The notes under the pieces are model-generated. The model did no database searches. It saw only the letters and a program-made list of their open reading frames with translations, and had not been told where the DNA came from. DNA of 64,000 bases from Agrobacterium tumefaciens (GTDB lineage: Bacteria > Pseudomonadota > Alphaproteobacteria > Rhizobiales > Rhizobiaceae): NCBI RefSeq assembly GCF_013318015.2, contig NZ_CP115842.1, positions 1,289,001 through 1,353,000 of the forward strand, given 5' to 3'. Positions 18,205 to 31,967 of this stretch are shown in pieces. A program made the position numbers and the translations under genes. Position 1 is the first letter of the stretch. Every line of letters begins with the position of its first letter.

Positions 18205-18693
18205 TCAGGCGTCTTGCGGCCTGTCCTCGGGGTTGAACTGGGTGATGGTTGTCCAGCGGGCAGTGAGCGCCGGTTTTTTCTCGTTTTCTATCTCCACCGT
18301 AACATCATAGGTCGTCACCAGCATGGCGGCGCCGCGAAACCGCGCCTCAGCCAAAGTGAAACGGCCACGCACCCGTGCTCCGCTTTTGACCGGCGTGACG
18401 AAGCGGACGGCGTCAAAGCCGTAGTTGATGCCCATGGTCGTTTCGCGAATGCGGGGCAGGGCATCGTAATTCAGAGCCGAAAGCAGCGAGAGCGTCAGGA
18501 ACCCATGCGCGATGGTGCCGCCAAAGGGGCTTTCCGCCTTGGCGCGTTCCGGGTCGGTGTGGATGAACTGTTCGTCCAGCGTCGCTTTTGCGAAGGCGTC
18601 GATCATTGTCTGGTCGACGGTGATCCAGTCGGAAACGCCCAGCTCCGTGCCGACGAAATTTTTCATTTCCGCCAGCGCTATTTCCTTTGCCAT
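18205..18693 (-). CDS. MaoC-type (R)-hydratase family protein
   Basis: A 162-residue hot-dog fold protein. The hydratase signature is visible in DEQFIHTDPERAKAESPFGGTIAHGFLTLSLL, with the catalytic Asp/His-type residues in the QFIHTDPERA region and the FGGTIAHGF helix. Relatives act on enoyl-CoA thioesters; NodN-type members have unknown substrates. ATG 18693 follows an AGAGG ribosome site. The gene precedes the leaderless solute-binding homologue by 30 bp and follows glgX with a 45-bp gap in the opposite sense of the operon order, so cotranscription with glgX is possible. Confidence 0.85.
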   Translation of the reverse strand: MAKEIALAEMKNFVGTELGVSDWITVDQTMIDAFAKATLDEQFIHTDPERAKAESPFGGTIAHGFLTLSLLSALNYDALPRIRETTMGINYGFDAVRFVTPVKSGARVRGRFTLAEARFRGAAMLVTTYDVTVEIENEKKPALTARWTTITQFNPEDRPQDA

Positions 18694-18747
18694 GTTACCT
18701 CTTCTCGATTGCCTTTCGGAACTTATAAAGGTGCCGGGGCCAAGCGA

Positions 18748-20703
18748 TCAACCGCGCAGATAAAACACCACCGAGCGGGCAGGCAGGAAGGCCGGATTGC
18801 CGAAATCCGTGCCCATCGCTTGCCAGTCGTCGCCCGGCAGGGTGAAGGGCACGATCTCATGGCTGCGGTTGATGAGCACGGCAAGCTCCGCGTCGTTTTC
18901 GGTCTCGTGGTCCGGCGTGGCAAGCACCATGGCGAAAGCCGGCATGTCCGGCCTTTCCCATTCCGCGACCGTCATCGGTTCTCCGCCGGGGGCAAGCCAT
19001 GCCACATCGCCGTTGCCGGAGAAAAACTCGGTTTGCGAAAACACGCCGAAGCGTTTGCGAAGTGCGGCAAGAAATGCGGTGTGGTCAGTCAGCTCCTGGG
19101 AGAGCGACGACCAGTCGACCCACGTTATCTCGTTGTCCTGGCAATAGGCATTGTTATTGCCATACTGGCTGCGGCCACCCTCATCGCCGGCGGTCAGCAT
19201 CAACGTGCCGCGACTGACGAAGAGCGTGGAAAGCAGCGCTTTCACATCCGCGTGGCGGGCGGCCACGACGGCAGGATCGTCCGTCAATCCCTCCAAACCA
19301 TTGTTCCAAGAATGATTTTCATTATGCCCGTCGCGATTGTTCTCGCCGTTTTTCTCATTGTGCTTGTGTTCGTGGCTGACGAGATCGAACAGGGTGAAAC
19401 CGTCATGGGCGGCAAGGAAATTGACGCTGCGGCTTTTCGAACGTCCATGGCGGGAAAAGATCGGCGAAGAGCCGGAAAGCGCATTGGCCAGCGCCCCGGT
19501 CGTTCCCGCATCGCCGCGCCAGAACCGGCGCATGTCGTCGCGGGCGCGGTCGTTCCATTCCAGAAAGCTCTCCGGAAAATTGCCGAGCTGATAGCCGCCG
19601 GGGCCGATATCCCATGGTTCGGCGATCAGCACGCGGTCGTATAGTACCGGGTCAGAGTGCATGGCGGCAAGCGTTTCGCTGGCCATGTCGAAGCCACTAG
19701 CCGTTCGTCCCAATATGGGCGCGAGATCGAAACGGAAGCCATCGATACCGGCATTGAGAACGAAATGCCTCAGGGAATCGATAATGAGCTGGCGCACATA
19801 GGGATGATCGCAGGCCACCGTGTTGCCGGTGCCGGTGTCATTGACCAGCACGCCCGGCTTTCCTTCCGGGTGACGGAAAGCGGTGAGATTGTCCAGTCCG
19901 CGCAAAGACAGGATGGAGCCTTCGCTGTCGCTTTCACCCGTATGGTTGAAGACCAGATCGAGAATGACGCCAATGCCTTGCGCGTGCAGGGCTGCAACCG
20001 TGTCGCGCAGCTCCCGCACTCCGCCGGGGCAGAGGCGCGGATCGAGCGCCATGAAGCCGACGGGATTGTATCCCCATGCATTGGAAAGGCCAAGCGGCGG
20101 CAGGTGGCGCTCGTCGATCCAGGCGGTGATCGGCATCAGCTCCACCGCATCGACACCGATTTTTTTCAAATGCGCGATAATGGCAGGATGAGCCAGCGCT
20201 GCCACCGTGCCTCTCAGCTCTTCCGGCACGGCAGGATGCAATTTGGTGAAGGATTTAACCGCGAGTTCGTAAATCAGCCCGCCTTCGGCAAAGCGTGGCG
20301 GCTGGCGCCTGACCTGCTCATATTGCGACAGGATCGCCTTTGGCATGATCGCGCCCGTGTCTTCGCCATAGGCCAAAAGCGCGGCATCATGCCGGAATGG
20401 CCGGTCTATCTCCGTGGCATAGGGGTCGAGCAGCAGTTTTGCGGGGTCGAACCACAAGCCATGTTCGGGGGCATAAATGCCGTCGGCGCGGTAGCCATAT
20501 CGCGCACCGGGGCCGGTCTCGGCAACTGTCAGCCGGTGAATGTCATTCTCATCGCGCCTCATTGGCAAACGCGCCGTCTCTTTTTCGCCCGTCGCATCAA
20601 AAAGGCAAAGGTCGATTTGTGAGGCGTGCCGGGAATAGACCGCAAATTCCGTTCCGTTTTCCGTCTGGGTTATGCCTTTGGGGAAAACGGCTGGTTTCTG
20701 CAT
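18748..20703 (-). CDS. glgX: Glycogen debranching enzyme
   Basis: A 651-residue GH13 enzyme that hydrolyses alpha-1,6 branches of phosphorylase-limit glycogen. An N-terminal beta-sandwich precedes the barrel. The four conserved regions are visible: DLVFNHT, GFRFDLA (nucleophile Asp), VLIAEPWD (acid/base Glu) and FLAAHDG. GlgX-specific AGDEGGRSQYGNNNAYCQDNEITWVDW is present. GGAGAG precedes ATG 20703. It is the last glycogen gene, 133 bp beyond pgm, with two hairpins between. Confidence 0.94.
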   Translation of the reverse strand: MQKPAVFPKGITQTENGTEFAVYSRHASQIDLCLFDATGEKETARLPMRRDENDIHRLTVAETGPGARYGYRADGIYAPEHGLWFDPAKLLLDPYATEIDRPFRHDAALLAYGEDTGAIMPKAILSQYEQVRRQPPRFAEGGLIYELAVKSFTKLHPAVPEELRGTVAALAHPAIIAHLKKIGVDAVELMPITAWIDERHLPPLGLSNAWGYNPVGFMALDPRLCPGGVRELRDTVAALHAQGIGVILDLVFNHTGESDSEGSILSLRGLDNLTAFRHPEGKPGVLVNDTGTGNTVACDHPYVRQLIIDSLRHFVLNAGIDGFRFDLAPILGRTASGFDMASETLAAMHSDPVLYDRVLIAEPWDIGPGGYQLGNFPESFLEWNDRARDDMRRFWRGDAGTTGALANALSGSSPIFSRHGRSKSRSVNFLAAHDGFTLFDLVSHEHKHNEKNGENNRDGHNENHSWNNGLEGLTDDPAVVAARHADVKALLSTLFVSRGTLMLTAGDEGGRSQYGNNNAYCQDNEITWVDWSSLSQELTDHTAFLAALRKRFGVFSQTEFFSGNGDVAWLAPGGEPMTVAEWERPDMPAFAMVLATPDHETENDAELAVLINRSHEIVPFTLPGDDWQAMGTDFGNPAFLPARSVVFYLRG

Positions 20704-20744
20704 GGTCTCTCTCTCCGGAAGATGATGATATCGAGTCTGGCGGG

Positions 20745-20783
20745 GAGGTTAGTCAGTAACCTCAGGCGGCCTCATGGCCGCCT
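20745..20783. terminator. Paired hairpins between pgm and glgX
   Basis: Two abutting inverted repeats. One has arms AGGCGGCC and GGCCGCCT at 20764-20783. The other has arms GAGGTTA and TAACCTC at 20745-20763. In the leftward transcript they follow the pgm stop. Neither has a proper T-run in that direction, so attenuation or RNA processing is as likely as termination. Confidence 0.5.
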
Positions 20784-20836
20784 GCCAAGTTTTTCGCTAT
20801 GCCCGTTGCCGGAAACGGTGCGTGCAATGCAAAACC

Positions 20837-23912
<3,076 letters not shown>

Positions 23913-23917
23913 GGGCT

Positions 23918-25180
23918 CTACAGGTCCAGCTTGTCGATCATCGATTGGGTGATAAGGCAAATGCCGTTTTCCGTGCGCCGGAAACGTTTGGCATCCAGTT
24001 CGGGGTCTTCTCCTACAATCAGTCCTTCCGGAATGACCACTCCATGGTCGATGACGACGTTGCTGAGCTGGGCGTGGCGCCCGATCTTTACACTCGGCAG
24101 TACTACGGCATTCTCAAGGCGGGAGTATGAATTGGCGCGCACGCCTGTGAACAGAAGGCTACGGTTGAGGGCGGCGCCGGAAATGATGCAATCGCCTGAC
24201 ACAACCGACGACACGGCAGAACCGCGGCGGTCCTCATCGTCATGCACGAATTTCGCCGGCGGAGTGATTTCCGCATAGGTCCAGATCGGCCAGGACTTGT
24301 CATAGATATCGAGGTCAGGCACCACATCCGTCAGGTCGATATTGGCCTGCCAATAGGCATCGATGGTTCCGACATCGCGCCAGTATGGTCCGTGCTCGAA
24401 ATCCGAACGCACGCAGGAGTCCGCGAAACGGTGGGCGACGGCTTTGCCGTGCTGGACAATATAGGGAATGATGTCCTTGCCGAAGTCGCGGCTGGAGGTT
24501 GGGTCGGCGGCATCGCGACGCAGCGCTTCCATCAGGAATTTCGTATGGAAGACGTAGATCCCCATCGAGGCAAGCGCGAAATTCTCATTGCCGGGAATGC
24601 CGGGCGGATCGGCCGGCTTTTCGATGAAGTCGATGATCTCGTCTTTTTCGTTCACATGCATCACGCCGAAGCCCGACGCTTCCTTGCGTGGCACTTCAAG
24701 GCAACCGATCGTTACATCCGCGCCGGAATCGACATGCTGTTGCAGCATGTATTCGTAGTCCATCTTGTAAATATGGTCGCCGGCCAGAATGACCATATAT
24801 TCGGGCGCATAGGGCTCGATAATGTCGATGTTCTGGTAAACGGCGTCGGCGGTGCCTTCGTACCATTGCGTTTCGGACACGCGCTGCGAGGCCGGCAGAA
24901 TGTCAAAGCTTTCGTTACGCTCTGGACGGAAGAAGTCCCAGCCGCGTTGCAGGTGGCGGATGAGGGAGTGAGCCTTGTATTGCGTGGCGACGCCGATGCG
25001 GCGAATGCCGGAATTCAGCGCGTTCGAAAGTGCAAAATCGATGATGCGGGCCTTACCGCCAAAATAAACCGCTGGTTTTGCCCGGCGGTCCGTCAATTCC
25101 TTCAAACGGCTTCCTCTACCGCCCGCGAGAACATAGGCCATTGCATCACGCGCCAGGGGCTGAACTCTTTTTTCCGACAT
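23918..25180 (-). CDS. glgC: Glucose-1-phosphate adenylyltransferase (ADP-glucose pyrophosphorylase)
   Basis: A 420-residue nucleotidyltransferase that makes ADP-glucose from ATP and glucose 1-phosphate, the committed step of glycogen synthesis. The N-terminal motif [10 protein letters not shown] (18-27) and the [13 protein letters not shown] substrate loop are present. A C-terminal left-handed beta-helix region ([20 protein letters not shown]) completes the protein. The Agrobacterium enzyme is classically activated by fructose 6-phosphate and pyruvate. GGAGGAC precedes the ATG. It sits between glgB and glgA. Confidence 0.96.
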   Translation of the reverse strand: MSEKRVQPLARDAMAYVLAGGRGSRLKELTDRRAKPAVYFGGKARIIDFALSNALNSGIRRIGVATQYKAHSLIRHLQRGWDFFRPERNESFDILPASQRVSETQWYEGTADAVYQNIDIIEPYAPEYMVILAGDHIYKMDYEYMLQQHVDSGADVTIGCLEVPRKEASGFGVMHVNEKDEIIDFIEKPADPPGIPGNENFALASMGIYVFHTKFLMEALRRDAADPTSSRDFGKDIIPYIVQHGKAVAHRFADSCVRSDFEHGPYWRDVGTIDAYWQANIDLTDVVPDLDIYDKSWPIWTYAEITPPAKFVHDDEDRRGSAVSSVVSGDCIISGAALNRSLLFTGVRANSYSRLENAVVLPSVKIGRHAQLSNVVIDHGVVIPEGLIVGEDPELDAKRFRRTENGICLITQSMIDKLDL

Positions 25181-25202
25181 GGTTGTCCTCCCGTTCTGTC
25201 TG

Positions 25203-27410
25203 TCAGTTTTCCGGTTCGAGCATGATCGTTGCCAAGGGCGGCAGGACGAGCATCGCCCCTATCTCCCCACCGGCATTGACCGCCTGAACGCGTCCGCCAT
25301 TTCCCTTGCCGCTGCCGCCATAAATTTCGGCATCGGTGTTGAGAATCTCCCGCCACCGCCCCGCAACAGGAAGCGGCACATAATAGTTTTCCCGGTAGAC
25401 CGGGGTCAGATTGCAGATAACCGCAACCGGTTTTTCGCCGGGCGCCGAGCGCAGCCAGGCGAAGACCGAGTTTTCGTGATCATCGACCACCAGCCACTGG
25501 AAACCTTCGGGTTCGCAGTCACGGGCGTGCAGAGCGGCTTTCGAACGGTAGGTGAGGTTGAGATCGCGCACGAGGCGGCGCATACCCTCATGCATCGGAT
25601 ATTGGCGAAGGTTCCAGTCGAGCGATCCCTTTTCGCTCCATTCGCTCCACTGGGCGAACTCCTGCCCCATGAACAGCAGCTTCTTGCCGGGATAACCCCA
25701 CATGAAGCCGTAATAGGACCGGAGATTGGCAAATTTCTGCCAGTCGTCGCCGGACATCTTGGCGATCAACGATCCCTTGCCGTGCACTACTTCGTCATGG
25801 GAAAGCGGCAGCACGAAATTTTCGGTGAAGGCATAAAGAAGGCCGAATGTCAGTTCCTGATGGTGGAACTTGCGGTGCACCGGCTCACGTGAGAAATAGC
25901 TCAGCGTGTCGTGCATGAAACCCATATTCCATTTGAAGCCGAAACCGAGGCCGCCCTCGTGAACCGGCTGCGACACTTTCGGCCAGGAGGTAGATTCTTC
26001 AGCAATGGTCATGACGCCCGGATGGGTGCCGTAGACGAGCGAGTTCATTTTCTGCAGGAAGCGGACGGATTCCAGGTTCTCGCGCCCGCCATATTCGTTG
26101 GGGATCCACTCGCCTTCCTTGCGGGAATAATCGAGATAGAGCATCGAGGCGACGGCATCGACGCGCAATCCATCGAGATGGAATTTTTCGGCCCAATAAA
26201 GCGCGTTGTTGACGAGGTAGGACAATACCTCGATGCGCCCGAAATTGTAGATGGCCGTGTTCCAGTCGGGATGAAAACCCTGACGCGGGTCGGCATGTTC
26301 GTAAAGCGCTGTCCCGTCAAACAGGCCCAGGCCGTGCTCGTCGGTTGGAAAATGCGCAGGAACCCAGTCGAGGATCACGCCGATGCCGACCTTGTGGGCG
26401 CCGTTGACGAAGCGGGCGAAACCTTCCGGATCGCCGAAACGGGCGGTCGGGGCATAAAGCCCGGTCGTCTGGTAACCCCAGGACGGATCGTAGGGATGTT
26501 CGGTGATCGGCAGAAACTCGATATGGGTGAAGCCCATATCCGTGCAATAGGGAATGAGCTGGGTGGCCATTTCGTCCCAGCTGAGGAAGGTGCCGTCCTC
26601 GCGACGCCGCCAGGAACCGGCGTGCACCTCGTAAATGCTGATCGGCTGCCGGCGCTGGTCCACTTGCGCCCAATGTTCCCGGTGGGCCTGATCTTCCCAT
26701 TTCTGCGCCAGTTCTGGTGCGGTGACGGAGGCGTTCTTCGGCCGCAGTTCACCACGCCGTGCATAGGGGTCGGCCTTCAGCGGCATAAGCTCGCCGTTTG
26801 CGCCGAGAATCTCGAATTTATAGGCGCAGCCGGCATAGACGTCAGGTGCGAAAATTTCCCAGATGCCGGTATCCTTGCGGAAGCGCATCACATGTCGTCG
26901 GCCATCCCAATTGTTGAAATCGCCGACGACGGAGACGCGCCGCGCATTGGGAGCCCAGACGGCGAAGTGGAAACCTTCGACGCCTTCAAGCTTGAGCGGA
27001 TGAGCGCCCATCTTGTCGAACAGTCGCAGATGCGATCCCTCGCGGACGAAATAATCGTCCATCGGTCCAAGAACCGGACCAAAGCTGTAGGGGTCGGTCA
27101 CTGCCCATTCCGCATCGTCGCGACAGGCGCGATAACGCACCGGCTGACGCGAGGTGAGATCGACCGGGCCTTCGAAAAAACCCTCCGGATCGAGCTGCTT
27201 CAGTTCGCCGACGAAAGATCCGTCCAGTGTGAGGACAGATACTTCTTCAGCCCCCGGAATGAAACACCGTGCAGAAAAACCTCCCGGCGTTTCGTGAACG
27301 CCGAGAAGTGCAAAGGGGTTGGAATGCAAACCGCTCTTGATCGCCTCGATTTCAGCCTTCGTGATTTCGCCAGTCTTTTTCTCTTCGGCCGAATTGAGCG
27401 GTTTTTTCAT
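25203..27410 (-). CDS. glgB: 1,4-alpha-glucan branching enzyme
   Basis: A 735-residue GH13 enzyme that introduces alpha-1,6 branches. An N-terminal CBM48 domain ([23 protein letters not shown]) precedes the barrel. The catalytic regions are [28 protein letters not shown] (nucleophile Asp), TIAEEST (acid/base Glu) and [10 protein letters not shown]. The start overlaps the glgP stop by one base (TGATG), which indicates translational coupling. A glgC start follows 22 bp after its stop. Confidence 0.96.
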   Translation of the reverse strand: MKKPLNSAEEKKTGEITKAEIEAIKSGLHSNPFALLGVHETPGGFSARCFIPGAEEVSVLTLDGSFVGELKQLDPEGFFEGPVDLTSRQPVRYRACRDDAEWAVTDPYSFGPVLGPMDDYFVREGSHLRLFDKMGAHPLKLEGVEGFHFAVWAPNARRVSVVGDFNNWDGRRHVMRFRKDTGIWEIFAPDVYAGCAYKFEILGANGELMPLKADPYARRGELRPKNASVTAPELAQKWEDQAHREHWAQVDQRRQPISIYEVHAGSWRRREDGTFLSWDEMATQLIPYCTDMGFTHIEFLPITEHPYDPSWGYQTTGLYAPTARFGDPEGFARFVNGAHKVGIGVILDWVPAHFPTDEHGLGLFDGTALYEHADPRQGFHPDWNTAIYNFGRIEVLSYLVNNALYWAEKFHLDGLRVDAVASMLYLDYSRKEGEWIPNEYGGRENLESVRFLQKMNSLVYGTHPGVMTIAEESTSWPKVSQPVHEGGLGFGFKWNMGFMHDTLSYFSREPVHRKFHHQELTFGLLYAFTENFVLPLSHDEVVHGKGSLIAKMSGDDWQKFANLRSYYGFMWGYPGKKLLFMGQEFAQWSEWSEKGSLDWNLRQYPMHEGMRRLVRDLNLTYRSKAALHARDCEPEGFQWLVVDDHENSVFAWLRSAPGEKPVAVICNLTPVYRENYYVPLPVAGRWREILNTDAEIYGGSGKGNGGRVQAVNAGGEIGAMLVLPPLATIMLEPEN

Positions 27411-29872
27411 CAGGCTCTCCAGATATCGGCGGCGTATTGCCGGATCGTCCTGTCGGACGAGAACCAGCCCATACGCGCCGTGTTACGGACTGTTTTCGCA
27501 TACCAGCTTTCCGGATCGCTCCAGATCGCATCCACCTTGCGCTGCGCTTCGGCGTAGGCGTCGAAGTCGGCCGCGACCATGAACCAGTCGCTGTTGTAAA
27601 TGCCGTCGATCAGCCCGGCAAAGCGGGAGCGGTCGTCGGGTGAGAATACGCCGGAGGCGATGGATGACAGCGCCTGCGACAGTTCCACCGACTGTTCAAT
27701 AATCGCGCGGGGGTTGTGGCCCTCGGCGCGCGCTTTCGACACCTCTTCCGCCGTCATGCCGAAGATGACGATGTTATCCTCGCCGACATGTTCGAGCATT
27801 TCGACGTTCGCACCATCCAGCGTGCCGATGGTGAGCGCGCCGTTCAGCGCAAACTTCATGTTGCCGGTGCCCGAGGCTTCCATGCCAGCCGTCGAGATCT
27901 GTTCGGACAGATCGGCGGCCGGAACCATGATTTCCGCAAGCGAGACGTTGTAGTTCGGAATAAACACCACTTTCAGAAGCCCGCGCACGGCCGGATCGTT
28001 GTTGATGACCCGGGCAATATCGTTGGCAAGTTTTATGATCAGCTTCGCGTTGTGATAACTCGGCGCTGCCTTGCCTGCGAAGAACTTAACGCGCGGTACC
28101 CAATCCAGTTCCGGGTGAGAACGGATCTGGTCGTAAAGCGCCACCGTTTCGATAAGGTTCAGAAGCTGGCGCTTATATTCATGGATGCGCTTGATCTGGA
28201 TGTCGAACATGGCCGAGGGATCGACACGGATGCCCATGCGTTGCGCCACCGTATTGGCAAGCCGCACCTTGTTCAGACGCTTCACTTCGGCAAATTTTTC
28301 GCGGAAACCGGCATCGTCGGCGAAGCGGTCGAGCGCTGTCAGCTTTTCCGCATCGTCGAGGAAATCGTCGCCGATCGCTTCCCGGATCAATCCGGTCAGG
28401 CCGGGGTTGCACTGCATCAGCCAGCGGCGCGGGGTGATGCCGTTGGTCTTGTTGTTGATGCGCTCGGGATAAAGGCTGTGCAGGTCGGCAAAGACCGTTT
28501 CCTTCATCAGTTCGGTATGAAGTGCCGAGACACCGTTGATGGAATGCGAGCCGATGAAGGCGAGATTGCCCATGCGCACGCGCCGCTCACCGTTTTCGTC
28601 GATCAGCGAGATGGACCGGATCTGCTGATCCGGCATCTTCTTTTCCTTGCGGGCGTATACCAGCGTATTGGCATTGATCGCATAGACGATCTGCATGTGC
28701 CTCGGCAAAAGCCGCTCGAGCAGCGGGACGGGCCAGCTTTCCAGCGCTTCGGGCAAAAGCGTGTGGTTGGTGTAGGAGAAGGTGCCCTGCGTGATCTTCC
28801 AGGCTTCGTCGAATTCAAGGCCGTGGACATCGCATAGCAGGCGCATCATTTCGCAGATGGAAATGGCCGGATGCGTGTCGTTGAGCTGGATCGAAACCTT
28901 GTCGGGCAGCGAGGTGAAATCCGGATATTGCTGCAGGTGACGGCGCAGAATGTCCTGCAGGGAGGCGGAGGAGAAGAAAAACTCCTGCCGCAGACGCAAT
29001 TCCTGGCCGGCCGGGGTCGCATCGGCGGGGTAGAGAACGCGCGTCAGGCTTTCGGCCTTGTTGCTTTCCCGCAGCGCGCCGATGTGGTCGCCGGCATTGA
29101 AGGCGGCAAGCAGAATGGGGTCGATAGGCTGCGCCGACCATAGGCGCAAGGTGTTGACGCGGGTGCCGCGCCAGCCGACGACAGGCGTGTCGTAAGCCAT
29201 GGCAATGACGCGTTCGGCCGGTTTCCAGACGAAGCGCTGCGGCTCCTCATATCCACCGATGGTTTCCACCGATCCGCCAAAGCCGATTTCATACGAGCTT
29301 TCGCGACGTTCGAATTCCCAGGGATTGCCGTGCGCCAGCCACGTCTCCGGCAATTCCACCTGCCATCCGTCCGCCATCTGCTGGCGGAAAAGGCCGTGCA
29401 CATAACGGATGCCGTAGCCATAGGCGGGAATATCGACGGTTGCCATCGATTCCATGAAACAGGCAGCGAGACGGCCAAGGCCGCCATTGCCAAGTGCCGC
29501 ATCCGGTTCCAGTCCGGCAATGACATCGAGATCGACGCCGAGCGAAGAAAGCGCGTCCCTGATTTCGTGCATCAGCCCGATATTGGAGATCGCATCGCGC
29601 ATCAGGCGACCGATCAGAAACTCGAGCGACAGGTAATAAACGCGCTTGGAATTGTTGGCATAGGCCTTGCGGGTGGAGGCCATCCACTTGTCGATGATGC
29701 GGTCACGGACGACGAGAATGGTCGCGGTCAGCCAGTCATGCGGCTTGGCAACTTTTACGTCCTTGCCGATACGGTAGGTGAGGCGCTCGATGATTTCCGC
29801 TGCCATGATTTCCGGGTTGGAACTGCGCGGGGCGGGACGGGGAAGATCGGCGGCGTTTAGATTATTGATCAT
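27410..29872 (-). CDS. glgP: Glycogen phosphorylase
   Basis: An 820-residue GT35 enzyme that releases glucose 1-phosphate from glycogen. The pyridoxal-phosphate Lys lies in EASGTGNMKFALNG, about residue 670. The N-terminal half carries LGNGGLGRLAACFMESMATV and the substrate loop EYKRQLLN. It is the first gene of the leftward glycogen operon, giving it both degradation and synthesis genes in one unit. The ATG has only a weak ribosome site. Length is normal for bacterial phosphorylases. Confidence 0.96.
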   Translation of the reverse strand: MINNLNAADLPRPAPRSSNPEIMAAEIIERLTYRIGKDVKVAKPHDWLTATILVVRDRIIDKWMASTRKAYANNSKRVYYLSLEFLIGRLMRDAISNIGLMHEIRDALSSLGVDLDVIAGLEPDAALGNGGLGRLAACFMESMATVDIPAYGYGIRYVHGLFRQQMADGWQVELPETWLAHGNPWEFERRESSYEIGFGGSVETIGGYEEPQRFVWKPAERVIAMAYDTPVVGWRGTRVNTLRLWSAQPIDPILLAAFNAGDHIGALRESNKAESLTRVLYPADATPAGQELRLRQEFFFSSASLQDILRRHLQQYPDFTSLPDKVSIQLNDTHPAISICEMMRLLCDVHGLEFDEAWKITQGTFSYTNHTLLPEALESWPVPLLERLLPRHMQIVYAINANTLVYARKEKKMPDQQIRSISLIDENGERRVRMGNLAFIGSHSINGVSALHTELMKETVFADLHSLYPERINNKTNGITPRRWLMQCNPGLTGLIREAIGDDFLDDAEKLTALDRFADDAGFREKFAEVKRLNKVRLANTVAQRMGIRVDPSAMFDIQIKRIHEYKRQLLNLIETVALYDQIRSHPELDWVPRVKFFAGKAAPSYHNAKLIIKLANDIARVINNDPAVRGLLKVVFIPNYNVSLAEIMVPAADLSEQISTAGMEASGTGNMKFALNGALTIGTLDGANVEMLEHVGEDNIVIFGMTAEEVSKARAEGHNPRAIIEQSVELSQALSSIASGVFSPDDRSRFAGLIDGIYNSDWFMVAADFDAYAEAQRKVDAIWSDPESWYAKTVRNTARMGWFSSDRTIRQYAADIWRA

Positions 29873-30314
29873 TGGTCGGTCAGCACCTTGGTGGGAGGAG
29901 AGGGTCTGATGAGGTCGATCCGGTTTGCCTTTACTGACGCCAGTTTATGCATCGATATGGAGGCGTGGCAACAGCATTTTTTGTGGAAATTTGAACAGCT
30001 TAGGGTAATGAAAAATAACACTTTTTCTTCAGCGTCCCGAGGATCGCCAAAGGCATTGCCTGCCCATTGTCCGTCATTCATGAACGGGTTTGCATGGTCC
30101 TTGCGATGCAGGGCATCGTTCAAGAAAGGGAGAGGGGCTGCAACACTTCTGAAATGGTTCACCGGTCCTGAAATCTGTTTCGGTCTATCGGATCACACAC
30201 TAGCCTTCGCGGCGGAGATAATTCAATGAAAATAAACACGACGCTGCCGCAGCCGCGCCCACCGGTGGCGGCCAAACTGAAAAAAATGGCCTCGGTCGTC
30301 ATGAAATGCGACGT
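29873..30314. promoter_or_regulatory. Upstream region of the glycogen operon
   Basis: A 442-bp stretch between the glgP start and the end of the leftward amidotransferase gene. It should hold the main glg promoter, reading left. No clear -35/-10 pair, long palindrome or RNA gene was found. A 77-codon rightward frame at 30226 has a plausible GGAG site, but half of it is antisense to the next gene and it is not accepted. Confidence 0.5.
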
Positions 30315-31085
30315 TTACGGCAGGGAAAAAGGTTCAGTGGTCATACCGCCAGCGCGGATCGTCACCCGGGTATTTGGCGGCACCGCACACCACGGGGTGC
30401 AATCGAAGGAAAAGGGTTCCGAGCTTAGCGCGATGCCCTCTTCAAGCCCGCGCCAGTAAAGCGTTGGCGGCTTGTCGTCGCTTGACCAGCGGAAGGCGTG
30501 CAGGCAATCGCCATCCATCAACACGGCGCTGAACCGCAACGCGGAAGAAACACCCGCCGCGATCATCTTTTCCAGGCAGAGGCGCAGCGCGGTGGAAATG
30601 GCCCGAACCGGGTCCGCATCAAGGCCGTGGCCGGCGGCAATCAGGAAGATGGCTTCGCTGTCGCCGGTGCCGCGCCGGGCGGAATAAATATCATCGGGTA
30701 TGAGGGAATCAATGTCGCGCCTGATCTGCTCGTAGCCGCCGATCTGGCCGTTATGCATGAACAGATATTGACCATGCGCAAAGGGGTGGCAATTGGCACG
30801 GGATACTTCGCCTGATGTGGCGGAGCGGACGTGGGCCATGAACATGCCCGAGCGGAGCTGGTGGCAAAGGGCGGCCAGATTGGCGTCGGACCAGGCGGGT
30901 CTGGTGTCGCGAAAAACGCCGGGCGTTCCGCGCTCGCCATACCAGCCAAGACCGCAACCGTCGCCGTTGACGACGGTTTTAGCTTCCCTTGCGGCCATGG
31001 ACTGGCTGACCAGCGATGCTTCCGGCTCGATCAGAAGACTGTCGAGCCAGACCGGTTTACCGGAATAGGCAAAAAGGCGGCACAT
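30315..31085 (-). CDS. Class II glutamine amidotransferase
   Basis: A 256-residue Ntn-type amidotransferase. Cys2 (MCRLFAYSG) is the N-terminal nucleophile. NGDGCGLGWYGE, FMAHVRSATSGEVSRANCHPF and the FMHNGQIGG motif are in the expected order. It resembles YafJ/EgtC-like enzymes that release glutamine or gamma-glutamyl groups; the true substrate is unknown. The start abuts the stop of the Asp/Glu racemase gene with no intervening base, so the two are probably one operon acting on a glutamate-type metabolite. Confidence 0.85.
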   Translation of the reverse strand: MCRLFAYSGKPVWLDSLLIEPEASLVSQSMAAREAKTVVNGDGCGLGWYGERGTPGVFRDTRPAWSDANLAALCHQLRSGMFMAHVRSATSGEVSRANCHPFAHGQYLFMHNGQIGGYEQIRRDIDSLIPDDIYSARRGTGDSEAIFLIAAGHGLDADPVRAISTALRLCLEKMIAAGVSSALRFSAVLMDGDCLHAFRWSSDDKPPTLYWRGLEEGIALSSEPFSFDCTPWCAVPPNTRVTIRAGGMTTEPFSLP

Positions 31086-31799
31086 TCATGCAGCTCTGTT
31101 CAGGGCCTTGTTTTCGAGCGCGAAGCCGACAGCGGCCTGGGCGTGAATGGCGGTCGAATCGTAGCCCGGCAAAGGCAGGGCATCGGGATCGATCAGCAGG
31201 GAAATTTCGGTGCAGCCGAGAATGACGGAATCGACGCCGAGCGCACGGGCTTTCTCGATGACCGACATGTAGCGCTCGCGCGAGCACGACTTGATCTCGC
31301 CCTGGCACAATTCGCCAAAAATGATGTCGTGGATGGCGGCCCTGTCTTCCTCATCCGGCACGACCACATCGACGCCGTGGCGGCGCATGCGGTCGGTGTA
31401 GAAGCCATGTTCCATCGTGTAGCGTGTGGCGAGCAGAAGCGGCTTGCGGCGTCCATCCGCCTTCAATGCGGTGGCAGTTTCGTCAATGATGTCGATGAGA
31501 GTGACGCCCGACATTTTTTCAACGGTTTCCGCAACGAGGTGCATGGTGTTGGTGCAGATCAGCACACAATCGGCACCCGCATTGGCAAGACGCGCACCCG
31601 CAGCGCCCAAAAGCGCGCCGGCCTCATCCCAGCGGTTAGCCTTCTGAAGGGCGACAACCTCGGAAAAATCGAGCGAATGCATGACGATATCGGCGGATAC
31701 GAGCCCACCGCGGCTGTCACGAACGGCCTCGTTGATCATGCGATAATAGGTTGCGGTGGATTCCCAGCTCATGCCGCCGATCAGACCGATCCGTTTCAT
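31086..31799 (-). CDS. Aspartate/glutamate racemase family protein
   Basis: A 237-residue cofactor-independent racemase. The two catalytic cysteines are seen in CVLICTNTMH and VILGCTEI, and the N-terminal GLIGGMSWESTATYY motif is typical of the YgeA/aspartate racemase branch. It would interconvert L- and D-acidic amino acids or a related compound. ATG 31799 is selected over an upstream frame reaching 31862. It is divergent from an Lrp/AsnC-type regulator, which probably controls it. Confidence 0.88.
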   Translation of the reverse strand: MKRIGLIGGMSWESTATYYRMINEAVRDSRGGLVSADIVMHSLDFSEVVALQKANRWDEAGALLGAAGARLANAGADCVLICTNTMHLVAETVEKMSGVTLIDIIDETATALKADGRRKPLLLATRYTMEHGFYTDRMRRHGVDVVVPDEEDRAAIHDIIFGELCQGEIKSCSRERYMSVIEKARALGVDSVILGCTEISLLIDPDALPLPGYDSTAIHAQAAVGFALENKALNRAA

Positions 31800-31967
31800 A
31801 GGCGTTCCCTTATAAAAGTTTGATTGATGACAAGAATGCCATTGCCGCGATGAAAACGGCATGCGTTTTTTCAGGGATTTAGAAGGCAGATTGCAAATTC
31901 TGGGCGTGCATTATGCTCAGCTCGCAAATTTCTTGCGCCACTACGTTAACTGATGCATTCTTGAGCA

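Noticed and set aside
30226..30459. Rightward 77-codon frame near the glycogen operon promoter
   Set aside because: It has a plausible GGAG site, but its second half is antisense to the amidotransferase gene and the sequence has no family character.
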